Source: Nocardioides sp. QY071 (GTDB lineage Bacteria > Actinomycetota > Actinomycetes > Propionibacteriales > Nocardioidaceae). Taken from it: a stretch of 64,000 nucleotides of DNA. The stretch covers positions 1,364,001-1,428,000 of the forward strand of contig NZ_CP124681.1 of the NCBI RefSeq assembly GCF_029961765.1. Direction: 5' to 3'. Each line of letters starts with the position of its first letter. Within the stretch, counting starts at the first letter, position 1. The notes under the pieces were generated by a model that searched no databases, had not been told where the DNA came from, and saw nothing but the letters and a program-made list of their open reading frames with translations. The position numbers and the translations under genes are program-made. Below, in pieces: positions 42,514-49,459 of the stretch.

Positions 42514-43077
42514 GTGCTGAAGAAGCTGGCTGCGCTCGCCACGCTTGGTCTCGCACTCGCCGTCGCGCCGCCGGCGCCCGCGGGTGCCGACGAGGGATAC
42601 ACATCCAAGCTCCCGACCACCACCCACATCCAGGTGGTCACCGCCGAGCCCGGCGAGCCGATCGTGCTGCAGGTGAGCGCGAGCGCGGCCTCGCCGACGC
42701 CGCCGGCGGGGAACATCGCGATCACCGTCTCCGCGGGCGGTAGCGCCGCGCGCGGCTCCATGGCCGCGGCCGCCAAGCCGGTCTTCCGCACGACCGTGCA
42801 CTTCACCGACAAGCCGGTCCGGGTCACGGGCCCGCGCCTGCCCAAGGGTGGCTACCTCGCCCACGCGGCCCTGTCGCCCGACGACGCGGCGAAGTTCCTC
42901 CCGTCCTCGGACACCACCCACTTCCGCATCGGCTCCGCCGACGGCGGTGACAAGAACGGCGCGCTGCCCAACACCGGCGGCCCGGACCTGGCCTGGCTGG
43001 TCCTCGGCGCCGGCCTCGTCGCCGCGGGTGCGGGCGGTGTCAGCTACGGCCGCCGCCGCGCCGCTGCTGCCGCCTGA
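42514..43077 (+). CDS. Sortase-anchored surface protein (LPNTG), copy 2
   Basis: 187 residues, built like copy 1: signal peptide (LATLGLALAVAPPAPAGADE), one beta-sandwich domain and a sorting signal LPNTGG at 151, followed by a hydrophobic helix and GRRRA. It lacks the Cys pair of copy 1. The domain plan (VLRV/IVLQVSASA strands, PxxKG motif) suggests the two arose by duplication. Ends at a strong terminator. Confidence 0.87.
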   Translation: MLKKLAALATLGLALAVAPPAPAGADEGYTSKLPTTTHIQVVTAEPGEPIVLQVSASAASPTPPAGNIAITVSAGGSAARGSMAAAAKPVFRTTVHFTDKPVRVTGPRLPKGGYLAHAALSPDDAAKFLPSSDTTHFRIGSADGGDKNGALPNTGGPDLAWLVLGAGLVAAGAGGVSYGRRRAAAAA

Positions 43078-43093
43078 CGCACCACGAATCACC

Positions 43094-43131
43094 AGACCGG
43101 CCGTCCCCTCGGGGGCGGCCGGTCTGCTTTT
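43094..43131 (+). terminator. Terminator of the sortase locus
   Basis: AGACCGGCCG paired with CGGCCGGTCT, with further C4/G4 pairing inside, followed by GCTTTT. Confidence 0.88.
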
Positions 43132-43135
43132 CGCT

Positions 43136-43252
43136 GACCCGGCACGAAGTGGTCCCGAAATCACGCCGACCCGGCAGAAAGTGTCTCGTTCGGCAAGACA
43201 CTTTCTGCCGGGTCAGCGCGGGATTCAGCGCACTTCGCGCCGGGTCGGCGGG
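43136..43252. repeat. Nested inverted repeat of four GACCCGGC...AAGTG units
   Basis: The inner arms GACCCGGCAGAAAGTGTCT and its exact complement are separated by a 9-base loop. Outside them a second, imperfect pair (GACCCGGCACGAAGTG and the complement of GACCCGGCGCGAAGTG) completes a 117-bp cruciform. It sits between two converging units, directly after the sortase-locus terminator. Confidence 0.85.
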
Positions 43253-43280
43253 GAATGCGGACCAGTTCGAGCAGGGTGGG

Positions 43281-44573
43281 TCAGGGCGCGAACCAGCCCG
43301 TGCTGCGAGCCATCCCGATCGCCCGGTCGGCGCCGCGCCAGTTGGCCTGCATGAACAGCCAGGGGCGGGCGAACCAGAGGAACCCGTCGACGTACTTCTT
43401 CGCCTCGCGGCCCGTCTCCTTCGACAGTCCCCAGCGCTCGTCGCCGACGCGTGAGGTCGGCGGGATGCCGAGGGTGACGCAGCCGCGGCGGTCGGAGGTG
43501 GAGCCGCAGACGCGGGCATTGTCGTTGACCCGGCTGCCCTGGGCCTCGACCTCGGGCCAGGTCATGCCATTGCCGTTCTGTGCGGTGTCGACGACGAAGT
43601 GGACGCCCTTGACGCCGCGCTCGCGCAGGATCCGGACCAGCTCCGCGCCGTACGCGACGGACTCCTCGGTGCCGACGTAGTGGGTCGCGTTGAGGGCGAA
43701 GCCGCGGGCGTGGGCGATGCCGTTGGCCATCAGCAGGTCGGCGGCCTGGGATGCGCGCGGGGCGCCGACCTGCGGGGTGCTGCTCCAGTCGGCCGCGCCG
43801 GCGTCGAGGTAGACGCTGGTGTTCGGCTGCGCCGAGAAGGTCTTCACGGCATAGGTGATCAGCGAGCTGGTCACCGAGCGGTTCGAGCACCACCAGAACG
43901 GCAGGTCGGGTTGCAGGATGATCGCCGTGTGCTGGCGGCCGAGGGCGCGGGCAGCGTTGGCGATCCAGCGTCGGTAGGTGTCCTGGGCGCCGCCGGAGGG
44001 GGCGCGGCCGCCGCATACGGCGTGCTCCCACGGATCCATCCGGAAGATGGCGAGCTGGACGAGCACCTTCGGGTCGCCGCCGGAGGCGTTCTGGACGTAG
44101 TCCCGCACGACCGAGCCGATCTGCTCGGGCGATCCGCTCCAGTCGCCGAGCCACAGCGACTTCGGCCGCAGCGCGATCTTGCCCAGCAGCCGCTTGGTGT
44201 CGCCGCCCGCGGACTCGTAGGCACTCCAGGTCTGCTCGAGATCGCCCTTGTAGACGCCCCAGCGCCGCTCGGCGAGCGGGTTCTTGAGGTTCTGCAGGTG
44301 GGCCGGCTGGGCCTTCTGCCAGACCTCCTTGTCCTTGAAGTACGGGCGCTGCGTGCGCTGGACGTGAGGAATCGCGGTCTTCGACTGCTCGGCCGCGGGC
44401 GGACCCGGCGTCGGCGTGGGAGTGGCCGTGGTCGGCGGCGCCGTCGTCGGTACGGCGGCCGCCGGCTCCGCGGGACCGGGCTCCTGCTCGTTGCAGCCGG
44501 CGAGGGCCACGGTCGCGAGGACGGCGACGAGGGTCGCGAGAGTACGTCGGACGGGGGCTCCAGGCTGGCGCAT
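43281..44573 (-). CDS. GH6-like glycoside hydrolase lipoprotein
   Basis: 430 residues. Lipobox VALAGC (Cys27), a Pro/Thr linker, a conserved-looking N-terminal segment, then a GH6-type barrel. Asp motifs are ILQPDLPFWWCSN, SVYLDAGAADW and HFVVDTAQNGNGM, equivalent to the GH6 catalytic-acid and base regions. GH6 enzymes are endoglucanases or cellobiohydrolases acting on beta-1,4-glucan. A lipid anchor suggests action at the cell surface, on own or foreign polymer. The ATG is 8 bases after TAGCCT (44582-44587, complement). Confidence 0.8.
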   Translation of the reverse strand: MRQPGAPVRRTLATLVAVLATVALAGCNEQEPGPAEPAAAVPTTAPPTTATPTPTPGPPAAEQSKTAIPHVQRTQRPYFKDKEVWQKAQPAHLQNLKNPLAERRWGVYKGDLEQTWSAYESAGGDTKRLLGKIALRPKSLWLGDWSGSPEQIGSVVRDYVQNASGGDPKVLVQLAIFRMDPWEHAVCGGRAPSGGAQDTYRRWIANAARALGRQHTAIILQPDLPFWWCSNRSVTSSLITYAVKTFSAQPNTSVYLDAGAADWSSTPQVGAPRASQAADLLMANGIAHARGFALNATHYVGTEESVAYGAELVRILRERGVKGVHFVVDTAQNGNGMTWPEVEAQGSRVNDNARVCGSTSDRRGCVTLGIPPTSRVGDERWGLSKETGREAKKYVDGFLWFARPWLFMQANWRGADRAIGMARSTGWFAP

Positions 44574-44666
44574 CGCCGTCGAGGCTAACCCGACGGGCAC
44601 CTCGTCCCGAAGTTGCCGGAGCCCTAGACTGGAACGCGTTCCTGTTCGCCGTCCCCGGAGGTCCAG

Positions 44667-44810
44667 ATGCCCTCGCTGCGCTGCCCCTGCGACACCACCC
44701 TGCGTGCCGACACCGACGACGAGCTCGTCGAGAAGGTGCAGGAGCACCTCGCGGCCGAGCACCCGGGTCGGGAGTACAGCCGCGAGGAGATCCTCTTCAT
44801 GGCGATGTGA
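44667..44810 (+). CDS. 47-residue DUF1059-like small protein
   Basis: MPSLRCPCDTTLRADTDDEL is the N-terminus, continuing VEKVQEHLAAEHPG and ending FMAM. The CxC pair and the xLxxKVxEHxxxxH pattern match DUF1059-type small proteins, possibly metal-binding. GGAGG 5 bases upstream of the ATG. The stop is 9 bp from the convergent crotonase stop. Function unknown. Confidence 0.7.
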   Translation: MPSLRCPCDTTLRADTDDELVEKVQEHLAAEHPGREYSREEILFMAM

Positions 44811-44819
44811 GCCGTCGGC

Positions 44820-45683
44820 TCACACGATCCTGGGCAGCTCCGAGGCCTTGCCGGTGAAGCCCGGCGTGCGCTTCTCGAGGAACGCCGCCACGCCCTCCTT
44901 GCCGTCGCCGATCGACGTCCAGAACATGGCGAGCGAGTCGGTGAGGTGGGCCTCGAGCGGGTCGGCGGCCGCGCTGTTGCGGTAGAGCATCTGCTTGGCC
45001 AGGCCGAGCGCGACCGGCGAGCGGTCCTTGACGAACGCCCGGGCCAGGTCGTACGCCGCCGGCAGCAGCTCGTCGGGCTCGTGGACACTGCGCAGCAGCC
45101 GGCCGGCGAGGGCCTGCTCGGCGGTGAGGATGTCGGCCGAGTAGACCCACTCGAGGGCCTGCTGGATGCCGACGATGCGTGGCAGGAACCAGGTCGAGCA
45201 GGCCTCGGGCACGATCCCGAGGCGGCCGAAGACGAAGCCGATCCGGGCCTTCGTCGAGGCCAGGCGCAGGTCCATGGCCAGGGTCATGGTGGCGCCGATG
45301 CCGACCGCCGGACCGTTGATCGCGGCGATGACCGGCTTGGGCAGGGCGTGGATGGCGAGGGTGATCTTGCCGCCGGTGTCGCGCACGCCGTCGGCGTACG
45401 GCGCCTCGTCGTACGCCGCCCGGAACTCCTCGGGTGTGGGGGAGAGCGACTCGTCGAGCCCGAACACATTGCCCTCGGCCGAGAGGTCCATGCCGGCGCA
45501 GAACGCGCGGCCGGAGCCGGTCACGACGACCGCGCGCACCGCGTCGTCGCGGGCGTCGGTGGTGAACACCTGGAGCAGCTCGCGGGCCATGGTCAGGTCG
45601 AACGCGTTGAGGGCGTCGGGCCGGTGCAGGGTCAGCGTCGCGATGCCGTCGTCGTCGACGTGCCAGGTCAGGGTCTCGTACAC
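44820..45683 (-). CDS. Enoyl-CoA hydratase/crotonase family protein
   Basis: 287 residues. Crotonase motifs are AFCAGMDLSAEG (oxyanion hole), GPAVGIGATMTLAMDLRLAS and FGRLGIVPEACSTWFLPR. The second Glu of the canonical hydratase pair is present in the GIVPEA position. Reaction on an unknown acyl-CoA. GTG start with GGAGGA 6 bases upstream. Its own unit, downstream of the LCP gene by 23 bp and possibly cotranscribed with it. Confidence 0.88.
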   Translation of the reverse strand: MYETLTWHVDDDGIATLTLHRPDALNAFDLTMARELLQVFTTDARDDAVRAVVVTGSGRAFCAGMDLSAEGNVFGLDESLSPTPEEFRAAYDEAPYADGVRDTGGKITLAIHALPKPVIAAINGPAVGIGATMTLAMDLRLASTKARIGFVFGRLGIVPEACSTWFLPRIVGIQQALEWVYSADILTAEQALAGRLLRSVHEPDELLPAAYDLARAFVKDRSPVALGLAKQMLYRNSAAADPLEAHLTDSLAMFWTSIGDGKEGVAAFLEKRTPGFTGKASELPRIV

Positions 45684-45706
45684 GCGGGATCCTCCGTGGG
45701 TTGCGG

Positions 45707-46933
45707 TCAGCGGGCCAGGCCCGTGGCCGTGCAGAGATCGGGGGTGATCTCGTCGGTCTTGTCCGCAGCGATCTTGCCGAACAGCTGCCCGGCGCGCTTG
45801 GTGTCCCACGTGGTGTCGGCCCGCGCGAGCGGCACGGTGCACGACTTCTTCACCTTCGTCATCGCCAGCGCCCACTTCCCGGCGGCGACCGGACCGGTGG
45901 TGTCGCCGAAGCGGAAGAAGTCGGGGACGGCGCCGTTGAGCTGCCACCAGCGCACCGGGTTGAGCACCGACCACGGCGAGAGGACCTTGTCGCCGACCGA
46001 CGCGATCACCTCGCGCTGCTGCTGGACCCGGGCCAGGTCGGAGATCGGGCTGTACTTGCGGGCTCGTGAGTAGGCCAGCGCGGTGGCGCCGTCGACCTCC
46101 TGGCAGCCCTTCTTCACGTTCAGGCCGGAGTCCTTGTCCCTGATCCGCTGCTTGGGGCAGATCTCGATGCCGCCGACCGCGTCGACCACCCCGACGAGGC
46201 CGCCGAAGCCGATCTCGACGTACTGGTCGATCCGCAGCCCGGTCGCCTTCTCCAGGGTCTGCACGAGCAGCGGCGTCCCACCCTTGGCGTACGCCGAGTT
46301 GACCTTGCTGGTGCCGAAGCCGGGGATCTCGAGCGGGGAGTCGCGGGGGATGGACACCAGCGTCGTCGGGCCGTCGCCGGTGTGCAGCAGCAAGATGGTG
46401 TCGGTCAGCTCGGACGCGGCGTCGCCGGTGTGGAGCTTCTTGCGCTCCTCGGGGGACAGGCCGGCGCGCGAGTCGCTGCCGACGAGCAGGTACGTCGTGC
46501 CGGGCTGCTCGGCCGGCCGCTCGGCGCTGGGCTCGAAGTCGACCTTGTCGACCTTGTTCCAGGCGACGAACGGGACCGCCAGGGTGTACGCCAGCCACAG
46601 GACCAGGGCCAGCAGCACCAGCCGGACGTAGGTGCGCGGGCGCGTCCACCGGCTGCGCTTCGGCAGCCGCGGCGCCGGGCCTCGGCCGCCGGGCTCGGAC
46701 GTGCGGCCGTACTGCTGGGCCGGCGGCAGCCGGACGGGCGGTGGCGGAGGGGCCGGCGCCTGGGCGCCGGGTCGTCGCTGGACCGGGATCCGGCGGGTGG
46801 GCTCGGGGTCGGCGGAGCCGCGACGAGCGTCCTGCGACCCGGACCCGTAGACCCAGTCGAAGTCCTCGCCGCCGGTGTCCCCGGTGCCTCCGGTGTCCCC
46901 GGTGTCCCCGGTGTCGTTGCCACGCCCTGCCAT
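45707..46933 (-). CDS. LytR-CpsA-Psr (LCP) family glycopolymer ligase
   Basis: 408 residues. A disordered N-terminus carries Gly-Asp-Thr repeats, then a proline-rich segment, one transmembrane helix (about 120-140) and the LCP domain (TTYLLVGSDSRAGL, SELTDTILLLHTG, LVSIPRDSPLEIPG, KVNSAYAKGG, RARKYSPISDLARVQQQREV). LCP enzymes transfer undecaprenyl-linked glycopolymers onto peptidoglycan. The ATG is 7 bases after TAGCGT (complement of 46941-46946), a leaderless pattern overlapping the divergent thioesterase promoter. Confidence 0.92.
   Translation of the reverse strand: MAGRGNDTGDTGDTGGTGDTGGEDFDWVYGSGSQDARRGSADPEPTRRIPVQRRPGAQAPAPPPPPVRLPPAQQYGRTSEPGGRGPAPRLPKRSRWTRPRTYVRLVLLALVLWLAYTLAVPFVAWNKVDKVDFEPSAERPAEQPGTTYLLVGSDSRAGLSPEERKKLHTGDAASELTDTILLLHTGDGPTTLVSIPRDSPLEIPGFGTSKVNSAYAKGGTPLLVQTLEKATGLRIDQYVEIGFGGLVGVVDAVGGIEICPKQRIRDKDSGLNVKKGCQEVDGATALAYSRARKYSPISDLARVQQQREVIASVGDKVLSPWSVLNPVRWWQLNGAVPDFFRFGDTTGPVAAGKWALAMTKVKKSCTVPLARADTTWDTKRAGQLFGKIAADKTDEITPDLCTATGLAR
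46872..46916. repeat. 9-bp tandem repeat in LCP gene (five units)
   Basis: Five tandem CCGGTGTCC-type units, one of them variant, inside the coding sequence. They encode the GDT/GTG repeat near the N-terminus of the LCP protein. Length changes by slippage would keep the frame. Confidence 0.8.
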
Positions 46934-46940
46934 GCCGATG

Positions 46941-46950
46941 ACGCTACCGT
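46941..46950. promoter_or_regulatory. Overlapping divergent -10 boxes
   Basis: TAGCGT on the minus strand (46941-46946, LCP gene) and TACCGT on the plus strand (46945-46950, thioesterase gene) share two bases. Each is 6-7 bases from its start codon, and only 23 bp separate the two genes. Confidence 0.55.
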
Positions 46951-46956
46951 CAGGGC

Positions 46957-47463
46957 GTGACAGAGATCGTCGCGGCACGCACGCCGTCGTACTCCCGCAT
47001 CGAGCTGGCCACGCTGACCTCGCGCGCGCAGGCCAACCTGCTGGGCAACATCCACGGTGGCGAGGTGGTCAAGCTGGCCGACTCGACCGCGGGGGTCGTG
47101 GCACAGCGGCACAGCGGCGGCCCGGCCGTGACGGCGGCGCTCGACGAGATGGCGTTCCTCGAGCCGGTGCGGGTCGGAGACATCATCCGCACCTTCGGCC
47201 AGGTCAACTGGGTCGGCACCTCGTCGATGGAGATCGGCGTGCGGATCGAGACCGAGCCGTGGGACGCGGCCGGCGAGGTGCTGCACGTCGGCTCGGCGTA
47301 CTTCGTGTTCGTCGCGGTCGACGGCGCGGGTCACGGTCGCCCGGTGCCCGCGCTCGAGCCGGAGACCGACGAGGACCGCCGGCGGATGCACGAGGCGGAG
47401 GTACGCCGTGCCCACCGGCTCGCGCGCCGCCAGGAGATCGACGCGATCCGCGCCCGCTCCTGA
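46957..47463 (+). CDS. Hotdog-fold acyl-CoA thioesterase
   Basis: 168 residues. The hotdog motif ANLLGNIHGGEVVKLADSTA contains the GNxxGG core of the YciA/BfiT-type thioesterases, with LDEMAFLEPVRVGD on the second strand. It would release fatty acids from acyl-CoA. GTG start 6 bases after TACCGT. The LysR stop lies immediately after its own stop. Confidence 0.88.
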   Translation: MTEIVAARTPSYSRIELATLTSRAQANLLGNIHGGEVVKLADSTAGVVAQRHSGGPAVTAALDEMAFLEPVRVGDIIRTFGQVNWVGTSSMEIGVRIETEPWDAAGEVLHVGSAYFVFVAVDGAGHGRPVPALEPETDEDRRRMHEAEVRRAHRLARRQEIDAIRARS

Positions 47464-48348
47464 TCAGCTCGGGCGACCCGCGACCTCGGTCAGCGCCGCC
47501 GCCACAGCGTCCACCGCGGCCGGTCGCGGGGGAGCGCCGTACGTCGAGAGCTGGACCCGCCGGTGCGCGGCGAGCGGGCGGCGTACGACGTCGCGGTGCT
47601 GGTGCGCGCGTAGCGCGAGCCCGGGCAGCACGGTGACGCCGAGTCCGCTCGCGACGAGGGACTGCACGGCGACGTAGTCGTCGCTGGCGAAGGCGATCGC
47701 GGGCGTGAAGCCGGCGTCCGCGCACAGGCTGAGCAGCTCGCGCCGGCATCGCTCGCAGCCGGCGATCCAGCCGGTCTGTGCGTAGGCGCCGAGGTCGACG
47801 GCGCCCTCGGAGGGCGCGGCCGAGGCCGACGTGACCAGGTGCAGCGGGTCGTCGACGACGGGGACGGAGGTGATCTGGTCGGGCTCGGGCTGGTCCGGGT
47901 AGGCGAAGGTGAGAGCGAGGTCGACCTCGCCGGCGCGGAGCAGCTCGTAGGCCTCGGGCGGCTCGGCCTCGACCAGGTCGAGCTGGATGCCGGGGTGCCG
48001 GGTCGCGAGCAGCGCCAGGGCGTCGGGGACCAGGGTGGCCGCGCCGGAGGGGAAGGCGGCGAGCCGGACCCGTCCCGACTGGAGGCTGGTCGCGGCGGCG
48101 AGCTCGGCCTCGGCACGGGCCAGCAGGCCCAGGATCTCCTCGCCACGGCGGGCCAGGCGTTCGCCCTCGGGCGTGAGCCGGACGCCGCGTCCGACCCGCT
48201 GGAGCAGCACCGCGCCGGTCTCTGCCTCGAGCCGGCGCAGGTGGTGGGAGATGGTCGGCTGTCCGTAGTGCAGCTGGGCCGCCGCGGCCGACACCGACCC
48301 GGTGCGGTGGACCGCGACGAGGGCCTCGAGGCGGCGAAGGTCGATCAT
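47464..48348 (-). CDS. LysR-family regulator
   Basis: 294 residues. N-terminal helix-turn-helix (LEALVAVHRTGSVSAAAAQL, HYGQPTISHHLRRLE) and a periplasmic-binding-type effector domain. Divergent from a threonine/serine-dehydratase-like gene, its likely target. ATG is 6 bases after TAAGCT (complement of 48355-48360). The gap contains two dyads suited to LysR binding. Confidence 0.9.
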   Translation of the reverse strand: MIDLRRLEALVAVHRTGSVSAAAAQLHYGQPTISHHLRRLEAETGAVLLQRVGRGVRLTPEGERLARRGEEILGLLARAEAELAAATSLQSGRVRLAAFPSGAATLVPDALALLATRHPGIQLDLVEAEPPEAYELLRAGEVDLALTFAYPDQPEPDQITSVPVVDDPLHLVTSASAAPSEGAVDLGAYAQTGWIAGCERCRRELLSLCADAGFTPAIAFASDDYVAVQSLVASGLGVTVLPGLALRAHQHRDVVRRPLAAHRRVQLSTYGAPPRPAAVDAVAAALTEVAGRPS

Positions 48349-48351
48349 GGC

Positions 48352-48375
48352 GACAGCTTATCGATCGATGCTGTC
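48352..48375. promoter_or_regulatory. LysR-type dyad 1
   Basis: GACAGC-N12-GCTGTC; it overlaps the lysR -10, as expected for an autoregulatory site. Confidence 0.45.
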
Positions 48376-48376
48376 G

Positions 48377-48409
48377 ATTGGTCCAGTTGAAAGGAACTAT
48401 TGGACCGAT
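48377..48409. promoter_or_regulatory. LysR-type dyad 2
   Basis: ATTGGTCCA and TGGACCGAT, 9-bp arms with one mismatch, 15 bases apart. It lies 28 bp before the dehydratase ATG, a typical activator position. Confidence 0.45.
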
Positions 48410-48436
48410 GGGTGCCCGGTCGCCGACGATGGACCC

Positions 48437-49396
48437 ATGAGCACCGAGCTGACCTTCGACGGAGTCCTCGCCGCCGCCGAGGTCGTCGGCGCCCACCTGC
48501 CACCCACCCCGCTGCAGGCGCACCCGCTCCTCGACCAGGCGCTCGGCCGCCCGGTCCTGGTCAAGCACGAGAACGTGCAGCCCACCGGCGCCTTCAAGGT
48601 CCGCGGCGGCGTGCACCTGTCCGCGACCCTCACCGACGCCGAGCGCGCGCACGGCCTGGTCACCTGCTCGACCGGCAACCACGCCCAGTCGGTGGCGTAC
48701 GGCGCCCGGCTGGCCGGCGTACGCGCCACGATCGTGATGCCGGCCAGCGCCCCCGCGGCCAAGCGCGACGCGGTCGCGGCTCTCGGCGCCGAGGTCGTCC
48801 TGGTCGGTGCCAGCCTCGGCGAGGCGGGCGAGCACGCCCGTGCGCTGGCGGCTGAGACCGGCGCGTCGTTCGTGTGCCCGACCGACCCGCGGATCGTGCT
48901 GGGCCACGCGACGGCCTACCTCGAGCTGTTCGGGCAGGCGGCCGGCCTCGACACGCTCTTCGTCCCGATCGGCAGCGGTACCGGGGCCGCCGGCGCCTGT
49001 CTGGTCCGCGACGTGCTGGCTCCGGGGTGCCGGGTGGTCGGCGTACAGTCCTCGGCCGCGCCCGCGGGCTGGCACTCGTGGCGCACCGGCCTGATCGAGG
49101 CCGCCCCGGCGACGACCCGGGCCGCCGGCCTGGCCACGACGACCGGGTACCCGCGCACGCAGGAGATCCTGCGCGCGCGCCTCGACGACTTCGTGCTGGT
49201 CGACGACGACGCGATCGACGCGGCCGCGCGGCTGCTCGCGACCTGCGCGCACACCCTGGCCGAGGGCGCCGGCGCCGCGTCGTTGGCCGGCGCGATCGCG
49301 ACCGGCTCGGACGGGGTCGTCGCGGTGGTCTGCACCGGCGCCAACGCCTCCGCCGAGGAGATCGCCCGGCTCGCGGGCTCGGTCGCCGCCGCCTGA
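48437..49396 (+). CDS. PLP-dependent serine/threonine dehydratase-like enzyme
   Basis: 319 residues, fold type II PLP enzyme. The PLP Lys is in TGAFKVRGG, the substrate loop is STGNHAQS, and the glycine-rich phosphate loop is GSGTGAAGA. Related to threonine dehydratases, hydroxyaspartate dehydratase and serine racemase; there is no ACT regulatory domain. It probably deaminates a hydroxy-amino acid, and the substrate is uncertain. The weak -10 GACGAT is 6 bases before the ATG. Divergent LysR control is likely. Confidence 0.88.
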   Translation: MSTELTFDGVLAAAEVVGAHLPPTPLQAHPLLDQALGRPVLVKHENVQPTGAFKVRGGVHLSATLTDAERAHGLVTCSTGNHAQSVAYGARLAGVRATIVMPASAPAAKRDAVAALGAEVVLVGASLGEAGEHARALAAETGASFVCPTDPRIVLGHATAYLELFGQAAGLDTLFVPIGSGTGAAGACLVRDVLAPGCRVVGVQSSAAPAGWHSWRTGLIEAAPATTRAAGLATTTGYPRTQEILRARLDDFVLVDDDAIDAAARLLATCAHTLAEGAGAASLAGAIATGSDGVVAVVCTGANASAEEIARLAGSVAAA

Positions 49397-49459
49397 CACA
49401 CCCCTGACTCGCGGCGCGTCGTCACCGGAGTGGCGCGTGGGACTGGTGATACTGGGCGG

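Noticed and set aside
43040..43519. Minus-strand frame over the nested inverted repeat and the end of the GH6 gene
   Set aside because: Its sequence is the translation of the repeat arms (QKVSCRTRHFLPG-like) plus an out-of-frame GH6 shadow; no start site or domain.
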